64,000 nt of DNA from Vibrionaceae bacterium (GTDB lineage: Bacteria; Pseudomonadota; Gammaproteobacteria; Enterobacterales; Vibrionaceae): NCBI GenBank assembly GCA_018222805.1, contig JAAEZQ010000001.1, positions 124,001 to 188,000 on the forward strand. Reading direction: 5' to 3'. The notes beneath the pieces were generated by a model. That model was not told the origin of the DNA, did no database searches, and was given only the letters and a program-made list of their open reading frames with translations. The translations under genes and the position numbers were made by a program. How positions within the stretch are numbered: position 1 is the stretch's first letter; the number at the start of each line of letters is the position of its first letter. Shown here piece by piece: positions 9,080-18,454 of this stretch.

Positions 9080-10780
9080 TTATGAGATTGAATCTAAATT
9101 TCTTTTTGGTGGATGCATTCGTTGCATCTCTTGCCAGTTCGGTGCAATCCAAACCGGAGTATTGTTTGATTTTTGTAATGCGTTACCTAGGATCATATCC
9201 GCAGCGCGTTCGGCAACCATGATGGTTGGCGCATTCAAGTTGCCGTTCGGAATGGTTGGGAAAATGGATGAATCTACAACACGTAATCCTTGGATACCAC
9301 GCACCTGACACTGCTCATCGAGTACAGCTAATGGATCATTGTCCGCACCCATTTTGCAACTACACGATGGATGGTAAGCGCTCTCTACATTTTGCTTTAC
9401 CCACTCGTCAATCTGCTCGTCAGTAGTAACATCCAAGCGAGGCTGGATTTCATCACCACGGAATTCATCCATCGCAGGCTGGTTCAAAATTTCACGAGTC
9501 AGACGAATGCAATCACGCCAGTCCTGCTTATCTTGCTCTGTAGAGATGTAGTTGAACTCGATCTTTGGTTTATCATTTGGATTCGATGAAACCACTTCTA
9601 CTGAGCCTCGGCTTTCTGGCTTATTAGGGCCAACGTGTACCTGGAATCCATGACCATCAAAGGCAGCCTGACCGTCATAACGCATCGCAGCTGGTAAGAA
9701 GTGGTATTGAATATTCGGCCACTTCAAGCCTTCGCGAGAACGAATAAACGCGCACGATTCAAAATGGTTCGTCGCACCGAGACCTTTGCGGGTAAGAATC
9801 CACTCGGTACCAATTAACCCTTTGCTGACCAAACCTAACTTACTGTTAAGTGTGATTGGCTGTTTACAGTGATATTGGAAGTAAACCTCCAGATGGTCTT
9901 GCAGGTTTTTACCCACGCCTTCCAACTGGTGCTTCACCTCGATACCCGCTTTTTCCAATACATCTTGAGGGCCAATACCGGAAAGTTGCAGTAGTTGTAC
10001 CGAACCAATTGAACCCGCACTAGAAATCACTTCATTGTTTGCAAAACACTGCTTAACTGAACCTGATTGCTCGAATTCAACGCCTACCGCTTTCTTGTCT
10101 TCAAGTAAAACTCGGTGGACAGTGACTCGCTTTATTAGCGTGAAGTTCTTACGCCTTTTAGCACGGCTTAAGTACGCATTAGATGTTGAAGCGCGAACGC
10201 CTTTATCAACGGTCATGTGCATTGGACCGAAGCCCTCTTGCTGGTAACCGTTGTAATCATCCGTTTCTGGGTATCCAGCATCTTTACCAGCTTGGATAAA
10301 GGCTTCGTATAGTGGGTTAAGCTTCATGTCATTACCGTTGCAGGTACCAACAGGGCCGTTATCGCCACGATATTCATCCGCGCCACCAACCCAAGATTCC
10401 GCTTTACGGAAGTAAGGCAAACACGCTTGGTAGTTCCAACCTTTTGCACCCTCTTCTTCCCACTGGTCGAAATCACAAGCGTGACCACGCACGTAAACCA
10501 TGCCGTTAATCGAGGAGCTACCGCCAAGAACTTTACCGCGAGGACAGTGCAGTTGGCGTCCATCAAGGCCGTCTTCTTCTACCGTCTCGAATTGCCAAGC
10601 GTATTTTTCCGTATTCATCGGGTAAGAAAGCGCTGTCGGCATTTGGATAAAAATGCTCTTATCCGTGCCACCTGCTTCTAGTAATAAGACAGAGTGCTGA
10701 CCGCTTTCACTCAAGCGATCCGCTAAAACACAGCCGGCCGAACCCGCACCGACGATAATATAATCGTAGTGTTGTTGCAT
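9080..10780 (-). CDS. betA: choline dehydrogenase
   Basis: 566 residues, GMC oxidoreductase family. It oxidises choline to betaine aldehyde, FAD-dependent and membrane-associated, passing electrons to the respiratory chain. The N-terminal dinucleotide fold [19 protein letters not shown] (residues 7-25), the GMC motif [18 protein letters not shown] and the C-terminal HPSCSCKMG with the catalytic-region His are all present. Length matches E. coli BetA (556) closely. The start has CCAGGAG at good spacing, 18 bases after betB. BetB takes the aldehyde to glycine betaine. Confidence 0.96.
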   Translation of the reverse strand: MQQHYDYIIVGAGSAGCVLADRLSESGQHSVLLLEAGGTDKSIFIQMPTALSYPMNTEKYAWQFETVEEDGLDGRQLHCPRGKVLGGSSSINGMVYVRGHACDFDQWEEEGAKGWNYQACLPYFRKAESWVGGADEYRGDNGPVGTCNGNDMKLNPLYEAFIQAGKDAGYPETDDYNGYQQEGFGPMHMTVDKGVRASTSNAYLSRAKRRKNFTLIKRVTVHRVLLEDKKAVGVEFEQSGSVKQCFANNEVISSAGSIGSVQLLQLSGIGPQDVLEKAGIEVKHQLEGVGKNLQDHLEVYFQYHCKQPITLNSKLGLVSKGLIGTEWILTRKGLGATNHFESCAFIRSREGLKWPNIQYHFLPAAMRYDGQAAFDGHGFQVHVGPNKPESRGSVEVVSSNPNDKPKIEFNYISTEQDKQDWRDCIRLTREILNQPAMDEFRGDEIQPRLDVTTDEQIDEWVKQNVESAYHPSCSCKMGADNDPLAVLDEQCQVRGIQGLRVVDSSIFPTIPNGNLNAPTIMVAERAADMILGNALQKSNNTPVWIAPNWQEMQRMHPPKRNLDSIS

Positions 10781-10798
10781 TTTGATTCTCCTGGAGGT

Positions 10799-12259
10799 TT
10801 AAGCGTAAGGGCTTTCGAAGTCGCTCAGTTGAACCAGTACACTCTTAGTTTGCGTGTAATGCTTCAGGGTTTCGACGCCATTTTCACGGCCAATGCCCGA
10901 TTGTTTGTATCCACCTACGGGCATTTCTGCAGGGGAATCACCCCATGCATTCACCCAGCAGATACCGGCTTGAATTTTATGAATCACGCGATGAGCGCGA
11001 GATAGGTTCTGTGTGAAGACACCCGCAGCCAGACCGTACTCCGTGTCGTTGGCACGTTCGATAACCTCAGCTTCATCGCTAAACTTCAGCACTGACATAA
11101 CAGGACCAAAGATCTCTTGCTGTACGTGGCCCATGTTATCGTCACAATCAACAAATACCGTTGGAGCGACGAAGTTACCGCTTTCCAAGCCGTTATCCGT
11201 TACCTTGTAACCGCCAGTCAGTAGCGTTGCGCCACTGGCCTTAGCGTCTTCAATCGCAGACAACACTTTGCGTTCATGTTCTTTAGAAATCAGAGCACCG
11301 ATCTGGGTGTTTTCATCAAGAGGATCTCCGACAACCAATAGTTCAGTACGAGTTTTCAGCTGCGCTACGAACTCATCAAAAATGGCTTCGTGAACAAATA
11401 CGCGGGTACCGTTGGTGCATACTTCACCCTGAGTGTAAAAGTTCGCAACCATGGCTGCTGATACGGCATCGTTTAGTTTTGCATCATCAAACACGATCAG
11501 TGGTGACTTACCACCCAGTTCCATGGTGACTTGCTTGAGTGTTTTCGCACTGTCACCCATGACAGTTTTGCCCGTACCACACTCGCCAGTGAACGAGACT
11601 TTTGCAATATCAGGATGTGCCGTCAGCATCTGACCAACACGGTAATCACCCTGAACAACGTTAAATACACCATCAGGCATACCTGCTTCTGAGTATATTT
11701 CCGCGAGCTTTAACGCTGTTAGCGGCGTTTCTTCTGATGGTTTGAAAATCATTGCATTGCCAGCAGCCAATGCTGGTGCGGATTTCCACATCGCGATTTG
11801 AATTGGGTAGTTCCAAGCACCGATACCCGCACAGATCCCCAGTGGCTCACGGCGTGTGTAGAAAAACTGGTTTTCATTAAGTGGCTGTTGTTCACCCTGT
11901 AAACTAGGCGCTAAACCCGCATAGTATTCCAGTACATCTGCACCTGTCGTGATATCAACCGCGATCGCTTCTTGGATTGGTTTTCCTGTATCTGCCACTT
12001 CCAAAGCCGCCAGTTCATCATTACGTTCACGCAAGATCGCTACTGCTTTGTTAAGAATACGACTACGCTCGATTGCCGTCATTGCTGACCATACTTCAAA
12101 GCCGCGTTTTGCAGATTCGATAGCCGCTTCCATATCGCTTTGATTTGCTTGTTTAACATTGGCCAATGGCTCACCATTCGCCGGATTGTATGTGGTGAAA
12201 TGCTCGTCAGAGCTTCCGATATACATTGCACCATCAATGTAGTGTGTTTTCATTTCCAT
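10799..12259 (-). CDS. betB: betaine aldehyde dehydrogenase
   Basis: 486 residues, cytoplasmic NAD(P)-dependent aldehyde dehydrogenase that turns betaine aldehyde into glycine betaine. Visible motifs: [14 protein letters not shown] (general-base Glu region), the nucleophile in [16 protein letters not shown], and [12 protein letters not shown] near the C-terminus. The sequence closely resembles E. coli BetB in length and pattern. It lies between betI (18 bases) and betA (18 bases) in one operon, presumably under BetI control. A second in-frame ATG at codon 3 could be used instead. Confidence 0.96.
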   Translation of the reverse strand: MEMKTHYIDGAMYIGSSDEHFTTYNPANGEPLANVKQANQSDMEAAIESAKRGFEVWSAMTAIERSRILNKAVAILRERNDELAALEVADTGKPIQEAIAVDITTGADVLEYYAGLAPSLQGEQQPLNENQFFYTRREPLGICAGIGAWNYPIQIAMWKSAPALAAGNAMIFKPSEETPLTALKLAEIYSEAGMPDGVFNVVQGDYRVGQMLTAHPDIAKVSFTGECGTGKTVMGDSAKTLKQVTMELGGKSPLIVFDDAKLNDAVSAAMVANFYTQGEVCTNGTRVFVHEAIFDEFVAQLKTRTELLVVGDPLDENTQIGALISKEHERKVLSAIEDAKASGATLLTGGYKVTDNGLESGNFVAPTVFVDCDDNMGHVQQEIFGPVMSVLKFSDEAEVIERANDTEYGLAAGVFTQNLSRAHRVIHKIQAGICWVNAWGDSPAEMPVGGYKQSGIGRENGVETLKHYTQTKSVLVQLSDFESPYA

Positions 12260-12277
12260 TTTGAAGACCTGTGGCTT

Positions 12278-12877
12278 TTATATTTTATGAGAGTAAAACG
12301 TTAGCTGCTTTTCGAGATAATCGTTGATGATGACTCTGGCTTTTTCAGCATCGATACCTTGCGGGTTGAGCGTTCCGCGTAGCCATATTCCATCAATCAG
12401 TGACGCAATCCCGTGAGCAACCAATTCCGCTTGCTCTGCACTTAATAGCGCTTTTAATTCTCTTCTTAGATGGGACAAAAGACGTCGTTCGTTGACGCGT
12501 TGCAGACGCTTAAGCTGTTCGTCATGCATCGAGTAAGACCAGAAGGCTAGCCACGTTTTGGCGACTTTATTTTCAGCCTGAAAGCCGACAAAGTTACCGT
12601 CAATAATCGCATTGATACGTTGATGATGAGCATCAGCAGGCAGCTCACGAAGCTTTTTCGTGATCGTGAATGAAAGCTGGCGAAGGATCTCGCGCATCGT
12701 TTCTTCCAATAACCCGTGCTTACCACCAAAGTAATGATTGATGATACCCGTTGATACGCCAGCTTCTTTGCTGATCAACGAGATACTCGCTGCATGTAAG
12801 CCCACCCTATCAATCACTGACATTGTCGCTTTCACCAGCTGTGGCTTCCTGATTTCAGGCATTCCCACCTTCGGCAT
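12278..12877 (-). CDS. betI: TetR family transcriptional repressor BetI
   Basis: 199 residues from the ATG at 12877. The track's start at 12892 adds MKGDE, but the ATG at 12877 is preceded by AGGGGAC at ideal spacing, and BetI proteins begin MPKVGM as here. The N-terminal TetR helix-turn-helix covers about residues 10-55 ([22 protein letters not shown]). BetI represses the choline-to-betaine genes and is relieved by choline. It leads the operon and a BetI-like palindrome sits just upstream. In V. harveyi and V. parahaemolyticus the homologous operon is also known to be controlled by the quorum regulator LuxR/OpaR; I did not find a decisive LuxR site by eye. Confidence 0.95.
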   Translation of the reverse strand: MPKVGMPEIRKPQLVKATMSVIDRVGLHAASISLISKEAGVSTGIINHYFGGKHGLLEETMREILRQLSFTITKKLRELPADAHHQRINAIIDGNFVGFQAENKVAKTWLAFWSYSMHDEQLKRLQRVNERRLLSHLRRELKALLSAEQAELVAHGIASLIDGIWLRGTLNPQGIDAEKARVIINDYLEKQLTFYSHKI

Positions 12878-12894
12878 TTCGTCCCCTTTCATTT

Positions 12895-12914
12895 TTAATT
12901 GAACGGTTAGTTAA
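12895..12914 (-). promoter_or_regulatory. candidate BetI operator
   Basis: TTAATTGAACGGTTAGTTAA is an imperfect 20-bp palindrome resembling the TTGAAC-GTTCAA type BetI box as I remember it. It lies 17 bases before the betI start, overlapping the expected leader. Autoregulation by BetI is established for the family; the site call is by eye. Confidence 0.55.
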
Positions 12915-12984
12915 ATATAAAATGCACGAAAATTAGTTCGATCTCAAACTATTTTTTGTAAATTCTTCACGAGAATGTTGGAAG

Positions 12985-13004
12985 TTTGTGCCTTGAGACA
13001 CAAA
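12985..13004. promoter_or_regulatory. candidate CRP-like site upstream of betI
   Basis: TTTGTGCCTTGAGACACAAA has symmetrical TGTG-N8-CACA halves, the spacing of a CRP site, but the A and T that normally follow and precede the half sites are missing. It lies about 110 bases upstream of betI. Confidence 0.3.
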
Positions 13005-13473
13005 GGTGATGTGTTAGTAATGACGAATTTAAAGGAGCTCAATAGCGTCAAAATACATTTTTTTGCCCTTAATATCAGCAATTTACAATGGAATTATTGT
13101 TGTTGTTTTATTTTGTAATTTTTGGGTAGACTAATTTTTTAATTTTTCAATACAAAAATATTACATCGTGCACTAATGAATAAAGCGTGATAACGTTGCT
13201 TGCACAAACATTGAACACGACCGCCAGTAACATTTTAATAACATTGCAAATTTCATTTGCACAAATTATATACGCCTCTATCTATGATGTTGCATATCTT
13301 TTACTGAGAATGAAAAAGTGTGATCAAGTCACAATTTTTGGAAAAGTGATTAAAAAGGTGTCGATAGACGGCTGGAAGCAAAATGGACTTGGAGCAAAGA
13401 GGCACTAAAAAGAAAACACTAGCTGAATTCTAGCTGAATTAATGACGTGAACATCAATATAGAAGTGTTCATG

Positions 13474-13506
13474 AAGGCTAACAACACAGCAACCATCGTT
13501 AGCCTT
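13474..13506 (-). terminator. stem-loop at the end of the mms operon
   Basis: AAGGCTAAC (13474-13482) pairs perfectly with GTTAGCCTT (13498-13506) around a 15-base loop, 10 bases beyond the SDR stop codon on the minus strand. There is no long T-run after it, so it may be a weak terminator or an mRNA 3' protecting structure. Confidence 0.55.
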
Positions 13507-13516
13507 GTGATTGAGC

Positions 13517-14275
13517 TTACATTCGCATACCACCATCAACTTCCAATACTCTTCCGGTTACGAACTCATTAGTTAATACATATTTGACTGTTGCAGAGAT
13601 TTCATTAGCGAGGCCCAAGCGCCCAACTGGAATCATTCTGATTAATCGCTCCATGGCTTCTGGTTTAATCTGATCCGTCATCGCCGTTTTGATAACGCCC
13701 GGCGCGATCGCAACAGAACGAATACCAAATCGTCCTAATTCCTTCGCCCATACCGTCGCCATGGCCGCAACCGCGGCTTTGGAGGCAGAGTAGTTGGTTT
13801 GACCAATATTCCCAGCACGAGCCACACTGGATATATTAATAAGCACGCCTTTACTGTCAGTGTTGAGCATGACTTTGCTAGCTTCACGTCCGCATAAAAA
13901 AGTACCCGTGACATTTACATCCATAACCGACTGGAACTGCTCGAGAGACATCGGGGTGACCTGACCGTCTTTCACTTTAATGAACATACCATCACGCATA
14001 ATACCAGCGTTGTTAATCAAGCCATTGAGTTGCTTAAAGTCTGCTTCAATTTGCTCAAAGGCAGCGCAAACCTGTTGTTCATCTGTCACGTTCGTCACAT
14101 AACTTCGGGCGCTTACCCCCAAAGACTCACACTCTGCCTGTGTCTCTCTCAATTGTTCTAAATTGAGATCGATAAGCGCGAGATTCACGCCACTTTCAGC
14201 CAAAGAAAGTGCCATCTGTTTGCCAAGCCCCTGCCCAGCACCTGTAATCGCAACAACCTTATTTGCTAACTCCAT
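13517..14275 (-). CDS. SDR family oxidoreductase (FabG/3-hydroxyacyl-CoA dehydrogenase-like)
   Basis: 252 residues. Classical short-chain dehydrogenase: cofactor motif TGAGQGLG (residues 10-17), NNAG, and the catalytic YSASK; it ends GRVLEVDGGMRM like FabG paralogues. The residue after the first strand region (LIDLN) contains an Asp, which favours NAD. As last gene of the valine/isoleucine operon it may serve as the 2-methyl-3-hydroxybutyryl-CoA dehydrogenase of isoleucine breakdown, which is otherwise missing here; that is inference from context. The thiolase at the other end of the operon would act on its product. It starts 9 bases after mmsB with AAGGAG. Confidence 0.85.
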   Translation of the reverse strand: MELANKVVAITGAGQGLGKQMALSLAESGVNLALIDLNLEQLRETQAECESLGVSARSYVTNVTDEQQVCAAFEQIEADFKQLNGLINNAGIMRDGMFIKVKDGQVTPMSLEQFQSVMDVNVTGTFLCGREASKVMLNTDSKGVLINISSVARAGNIGQTNYSASKAAVAAMATVWAKELGRFGIRSVAIAPGVIKTAMTDQIKPEAMERLIRMIPVGRLGLANEISATVKYVLTNEFVTGRVLEVDGGMRM

Positions 14276-14284
14276 AAACGCTCC

Positions 14285-15181
14285 TTAGGCCTGATTTTGC
14301 TTTTGGTAGAACTCAAACAAACTAGAGAAATCTTTTTGTCCATTGCCCTGACCATTATGAAAATTAAACAGGTTGCGAGCTAAACTGCCCATCGGCGTCG
14401 AGGTTTGGCTAGCAACTGCCGCTTCCATAGCAAGGCCGAGGTCTTTCGCCATAAGCTGACTCATGAAACCACCCTGATAGCCATTACTCGCAGGCGCATT
14501 TTCCATCACGCCCGGACATGGGTTGTAAAGCTCTAACGCCCAGTTACGACCTGAGCTTTGCAACATAATGTCGGACAGCACTTTAGGGTCAAGCCCATTC
14601 TCTATGCCCAAGTTCAGCGCTTCACAAGTACCACTCATAAGAATACCCAGCATCATGTTGTTGCAGATTTTAGCCACCTGACCAGCACCAGCATCACCGG
14701 CATGGAAAATGTTTTTGCCCATATGGTCAAGCACCACTTTCGCTTGAACAAAATTCTCTTGTGAGCCGCCAACGATAAAAGTCAGCGTGCCTGCGGCTGC
14801 ACCAGCAACCCCACCTGACACTGGCGCATCGACAAAGCTAACGCCTAGCTGCTGTGCCTTTTCGCCAACCAGACGAGCGGTCGCCGGATCAATAGTGGAT
14901 GAGTCAATCAGTAATGTTCCAGATTCAACGCTTTCTAAAATGCCATCCTGACCAAGATAGACACTTTTTACATGCTGACTAGCGGGTAACATTGTGACAA
15001 CCACACCCGCACCTTGAACGACTTGCTGAACAGAATCTGCACTCGAAGCGCCAAGTGCGGTAAGTTCCGCAACGGCGTTCGGATTCAAATCAAAAACTTC
15101 AACTTTCAAACCTGCGTTGACGAGATTCTTAGCCATGGGTGCACCCATATTGCCAAGACCAATAAATGCTATTTTATCCAT
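14285..15181 (-). CDS. mmsB: 3-hydroxyisobutyrate dehydrogenase
   Basis: 298 residues. Converts 3-hydroxyisobutyrate to methylmalonate semialdehyde with NAD in valine breakdown. The N-terminal Rossmann motif FIGLGNMGAPMAKNL, the substrate motif DAPVSGGVAGAAAGTLTF and the catalytic-Lys region AGQVAKICNNMMLG are all clear. Length is exactly that of Pseudomonas MmsB. It directly feeds MmsA of the same operon and is preceded by 3-hydroxyisobutyryl-CoA hydrolase. Ribosome site AAGGAAGAG. Confidence 0.95.
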   Translation of the reverse strand: MDKIAFIGLGNMGAPMAKNLVNAGLKVEVFDLNPNAVAELTALGASSADSVQQVVQGAGVVVTMLPASQHVKSVYLGQDGILESVESGTLLIDSSTIDPATARLVGEKAQQLGVSFVDAPVSGGVAGAAAGTLTFIVGGSQENFVQAKVVLDHMGKNIFHAGDAGAGQVAKICNNMMLGILMSGTCEALNLGIENGLDPKVLSDIMLQSSGRNWALELYNPCPGVMENAPASNGYQGGFMSQLMAKDLGLAMEAAVASQTSTPMGSLARNLFNFHNGQGNGQKDFSSLFEFYQKQNQA

Positions 15182-15232
15182 GTTCTGTCTCTTCCTTTCC
15201 TTGTCGCTATACCGTCTAACTATTCCGTTAAA

Positions 15233-16381
15233 CTAAAGTTCAGCTGTCGCCAATTGCGTTTCTGTAAGTGGGTAATCAACTGAATCAATCGGTGCAAAAA
15301 AGCGTTGCAACTCCTGCGGAGTGACATCAACGACACACTTGTGTATCCATGTTGGCTGGTTGGTTTTATCAATGATGAGCGCGCGAACCCCTTCCCTAAA
15401 ATCACCTTCTAAACCACAACGCAACGTGAGGTTAAACTCCATATCAAAACAAGCATCCAAAGGCAGTCCTTGATACTGAGTCAATTGTTGGTAAGTAAGA
15501 TTTAATGAAAGAGGGCTGCCATAACTGAGCGCTTTCTGCGCGTTAACAAACCATTTATCATCCACATCTGCACTACTAATGGCTTTGATAATCGTTGTTA
15601 AATCACCGTTACAAATCTGCTCTATAAGATCAGCATGAGGTAGCATCAAGCCCACACCCGGCTCTTTGACTTCTAGCGTGCGAAGTAGTGTCGCAATCTT
15701 CTCGTTGATGTCTGTTTCACTTTTCCAATGAATACTGGAGAGTTGAGAGAAGAAGCTTCCCTTACTATCAGGATGTGTAATCCATTGGCTCAACCCTAAT
15801 GCTTTCATGTCGGTCGCATTGATCTGACAGGCAGTTAAACCAAGAAACAGCGCGTAGTGTTTTGGCAACTGATTCAAAAAGTAGGTCGCGCCTACGTCAG
15901 GATAAAGGCCAATCTTGATTTCTGGCATCGCAAAGCGAGTGTTCGTCTCCGCCACACGATGACTTGCGCCCATAAACAGACCGACACCGCCACCCATCAG
16001 GTAGCCATGCCCCCAAGCGATGATTGGTTTTGAGTAAGTATGAATCAGATGATCGCAGCGGTATTCTAGATCGAAGAACGTTTCCATAGCTGAAAACGCA
16101 GCGTCGAAATCTTGCTCTTTATTTTCTAGCGCTCGATAAATTGCTTGGATATCACCGCCAGCACAGAATGCTTTTTCGCCCTTCGCATGCAAACACACCG
16201 CAACGATGTTGTCATCGCTTTGCCACTCAAGCAGTTGATTATAAAGCTGCTCGATCATCACATAACTCAGTGCGTTGAGCGCTGCCGGATTATCTAACTC
16301 CAGCATACCGATGACAGAACCATCGCCACACTCAAGCTTGGACACGTTTACTTTGCTGGTCATATTTACTTTGATTGCCAT
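15233..16381 (-). CDS. 3-hydroxyisobutyryl-CoA hydrolase (enoyl-CoA hydratase/isomerase family)
   Basis: 382 residues, longer than ordinary crotonases (about 260), as expected for 3-hydroxyisobutyryl-CoA hydrolases. The motifs KAFCAGGDIQAIYRA and GYLMGGGVGLFMGASHR give the oxyanion hole, followed by MPEIKIGLYPDVGATYFLNQLP with the hydrolase-type acidic residues, and the C-terminal extension FREGVRALIIDK. It frees 3-hydroxyisobutyrate for MmsB. Upstream is the enoyl-CoA hydratase (9-base gap). The start ATG has GGAG at the right distance. Confidence 0.92.
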   Translation of the reverse strand: MAIKVNMTSKVNVSKLECGDGSVIGMLELDNPAALNALSYVMIEQLYNQLLEWQSDDNIVAVCLHAKGEKAFCAGGDIQAIYRALENKEQDFDAAFSAMETFFDLEYRCDHLIHTYSKPIIAWGHGYLMGGGVGLFMGASHRVAETNTRFAMPEIKIGLYPDVGATYFLNQLPKHYALFLGLTACQINATDMKALGLSQWITHPDSKGSFFSQLSSIHWKSETDINEKIATLLRTLEVKEPGVGLMLPHADLIEQICNGDLTTIIKAISSADVDDKWFVNAQKALSYGSPLSLNLTYQQLTQYQGLPLDACFDMEFNLTLRCGLEGDFREGVRALIIDKTNQPTWIHKCVVDVTPQELQRFFAPIDSVDYPLTETQLATAEL

Positions 16382-16390
16382 GGCGACTCC

Positions 16391-17167
16391 TTAGCTATTG
16401 GTCCAGTTTGGCTTACGCTTTTGCAAGAAGGCGTTCACACCCTCTGTCTGATCTTGTGTATTGAAAAGCTGTAAAAACAGTTCACGTTCCAATACCAACC
16501 CTGCTGCATGAGTCTGGCTGCGTCGATTTTGGATGAGTGTTTTGCAAGCAGATACAGACTTAGGCGATTGACCCGCGACACGCTGTGCCAGTTCCATCGC
16601 TGTTTCCACCGCTTGACCTTTGTCTACCACTTCTTCGACCAAACCAATTTTCTCTGCTCGCTCAGCCGTCACACGCTCACCACACAGGATCATGCGCTTC
16701 GCCCATCCTTCGCCAACTAACGCAGTGAGATTTTGCGTTCCTCCGGCACAAGGTAACAAGCCAACCGACGCTTCTGGTAACGCCATTTGTACTTGCTCTT
16801 CAGCGATACGAATGTCGCACGCCATCGCAACTTCCAAACCACCGCCCATTGCATAGCCATTGATCGCCGCGATAGAAACCCCATCAAACGCTGATAAGGC
16901 TTCAAACGCTTCACCAAATGCGAACGCCATATCTGTCGCTTGCGATTTGTCACCCGATGCGAAATTATTAAGGTCCGCACCAGCAGAGAAGAACTTCTCC
17001 CCTTCACCCGTTAGTACCAAAGCGTAAATAGAACGATCATTGCTAAGTTCAATCGTTAATTCTTTGAGTTGATTGAGAGAGTCCAATGTCCAGGTATTCG
17101 CAGGCGGATTACTAATAGTGATCTTGGCGATATGCGCTTCACGCTCTAATTTGATTTGTGCTGTCAT
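16391..17167 (-). CDS. enoyl-CoA hydratase (valine pathway)
   Basis: 258 residues, standard crotonase length. Oxyanion-hole segments EKFFSAGADLNNF and GYAMGGGLEVAMACDIRIA, and the acidic catalytic pair region ALPEASVGLLPCAGGTQNL. The Glu positions look intact. In this operon, between the acyl-CoA dehydrogenase and the hydroxyisobutyryl-CoA hydrolase, the natural reaction is hydration of methacrylyl-CoA (and tiglyl-CoA). The exact acyl preference is inferred from position. Confidence 0.9.
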   Translation of the reverse strand: MTAQIKLEREAHIAKITISNPPANTWTLDSLNQLKELTIELSNDRSIYALVLTGEGEKFFSAGADLNNFASGDKSQATDMAFAFGEAFEALSAFDGVSIAAINGYAMGGGLEVAMACDIRIAEEQVQMALPEASVGLLPCAGGTQNLTALVGEGWAKRMILCGERVTAERAEKIGLVEEVVDKGQAVETAMELAQRVAGQSPKSVSACKTLIQNRRSQTHAAGLVLERELFLQLFNTQDQTEGVNAFLQKRKPNWTNS

Positions 17168-17216
17168 AATCTTTCAATCCCTTTTTATTCTTTTAGGTAA
17201 GGCGCTATCTCGCTGA

Positions 17217-18371
17217 CTAAACCAGCTCAACACCTTCTGTGAGTAGACGTCTTGAGATGATCAGACGCATGATTTCGTTGGTACCTTCAAGAATTTGGTG
17301 CACACGAACGTCTCTGAAGTGACGCTCGACTGGATATTCTTTGATGTAGCCATAACCGCCATGAATTTGCAGTGCCTCGTCACAAACTTTAAAACCCACA
17401 TCCGTTGCAAAGCGTTTCGCCATGGCGCAGTACGCACTTTTTTCCGCGTGTTGAGCATCGAGTTTTGCGGCAGCAAGTCTCACCATTTGACGCGCAGCAA
17501 CCAGTTCTGTTGCCATATCGGCCAGTTTGAACTGCAATGCCTGGAATTGTGCGAGTGAACGTCCAAACTGTTTACGTTCTGTCATGTACTGTTTTGCTTC
17601 ATTCAGAGCTTGTTGCGCTGTACCAACAGAACACGTGGCGATGTTAATACGGCCCCCATCAAGACCGAGCATGGCGAACTTAAAGCCTTCCCCCTCTCCA
17701 CCCAACAGATACTCAGCCGGAATTCGGACGTTTTCGAAGGTGATCATGCGAGTTGGTTGACAGTTCCAGCCCATTTTCGCTTCTTTCTTACCGTAACTGA
17801 TGCCTTCGCTGTCAGCTGGTACAATAAAAGCAGACACCCCACCCGCGCCTTCGCCACAAGAACGCGCCATGACTACCAAGACGTCAGTATCACCTGCACC
17901 AGAGATAAACACTTTTGCGCCATTCAAAACAAACTCATCGCCATCACGCACTGCGCTGGTCGTCAGAGATGCCGCGTCAGAACCCGCATTTGGCTCAGTG
18001 AGACAGTAAGAAGCGAGCTTTTCACCCGTTATCAATTCACCACTAAATTGTTGAGCAACTTCCGGTTTGGCAAAGCTGGTGATCATCCAGGTCGCCATAT
18101 TATGGATAGTCATAAACGCTGTGGTTGCGGTACAACCCATCGCCAATTGTTCAAAAATAATCGCAGCATCCAAACGGGAAAGCCCCAAACCACCGTGCTC
18201 TGGCGGCGTATAGATACTCAAGAAACCCAGTTCACCAGCCTGGCGAAGTACATCTTTAGGGAAGTGTTGTTTTTCATCCCACTCAGCGGCGTGCGGTGCA
18301 AGCATCTGTTCTGCGAACTGTTTCGCTGCGTCTGCGAATGCGATTTGATCTTCGTTTAATTCAAAATCCAT
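17217..18371 (-). CDS. acyl-CoA dehydrogenase, probable isobutyryl/2-methylbutyryl-CoA dehydrogenase
   Basis: 384 residues, FAD-dependent acyl-CoA dehydrogenase. Signatures: ASYCLTEPNAGSDAASL and QIHGGYGYIKEYPVERHFRDVRVHQILEGTNEIMRLIISR, the latter carrying the likely catalytic Glu (EGTNEIM). It oxidises isobutyryl-CoA (valine) and perhaps 2-methylbutyryl-CoA (isoleucine) and passes electrons to ETF, encoded at 54275-55950. Its position between mmsA and the hydratase supports the valine-side role; the leucine-side enzyme is liuA. Confidence 0.92.
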   Translation of the reverse strand: MDFELNEDQIAFADAAKQFAEQMLAPHAAEWDEKQHFPKDVLRQAGELGFLSIYTPPEHGGLGLSRLDAAIIFEQLAMGCTATTAFMTIHNMATWMITSFAKPEVAQQFSGELITGEKLASYCLTEPNAGSDAASLTTSAVRDGDEFVLNGAKVFISGAGDTDVLVVMARSCGEGAGGVSAFIVPADSEGISYGKKEAKMGWNCQPTRMITFENVRIPAEYLLGGEGEGFKFAMLGLDGGRINIATCSVGTAQQALNEAKQYMTERKQFGRSLAQFQALQFKLADMATELVAARQMVRLAAAKLDAQHAEKSAYCAMAKRFATDVGFKVCDEALQIHGGYGYIKEYPVERHFRDVRVHQILEGTNEIMRLIISRRLLTEGVELV

Positions 18372-18454
18372 CTTGAAGTCCTAAGGTCTAATTCATTGCA
18401 TTTGAATCTAGGCCAAGCTCCATTAAGCTTGGCCATATGTTGTTAACGAGGTAT

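Larger units (their letters stand above)
12915..13516. other. AT-rich intergenic region upstream of the bet operon
   Basis: This gap runs from the BetI box at the betI side to the end of the SDR gene. It is strongly AT-rich (runs such as ATTTTTTTGCCC and TTATTTTGTAATTTTTGG) and should contain the bet promoter. It also holds the CRP-like palindrome, a TGTGATCAAGTCACA palindrome at 13319-13333, a tandem AGCTGAATTCT duplication near 13421-13440, and the terminator of the left ILV operon at 13474-13506. The 73-codon plus-strand ORF at 13187 has no ribosome site and I do not call it a gene. Confidence 0.6.

Noticed and set aside
13319-13333. TGTGATCAAGTCACA as a CRP site
   Set aside because: Spacing between TGTGA and TCACA is 5 rather than 6 and no gene start lies downstream in either useful direction.
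13187-13408. 73-codon plus-strand ORF upstream of the bet operon
   Set aside because: No ribosome site, AT-rich context, no recognisable motif; antisense to nothing but overlaps palindromic regulatory-looking DNA.
13421-13440. Tandem AGCTGAATTCT duplication as a mobile element footprint
   Set aside because: Two copies of 10 bases only, no flanking inverted repeats; more likely replication slippage.
17610-18359. 249-codon plus-strand ORF
   Set aside because: Fully antisense to the acyl-CoA dehydrogenase gene; its composition is that of a shadow frame.
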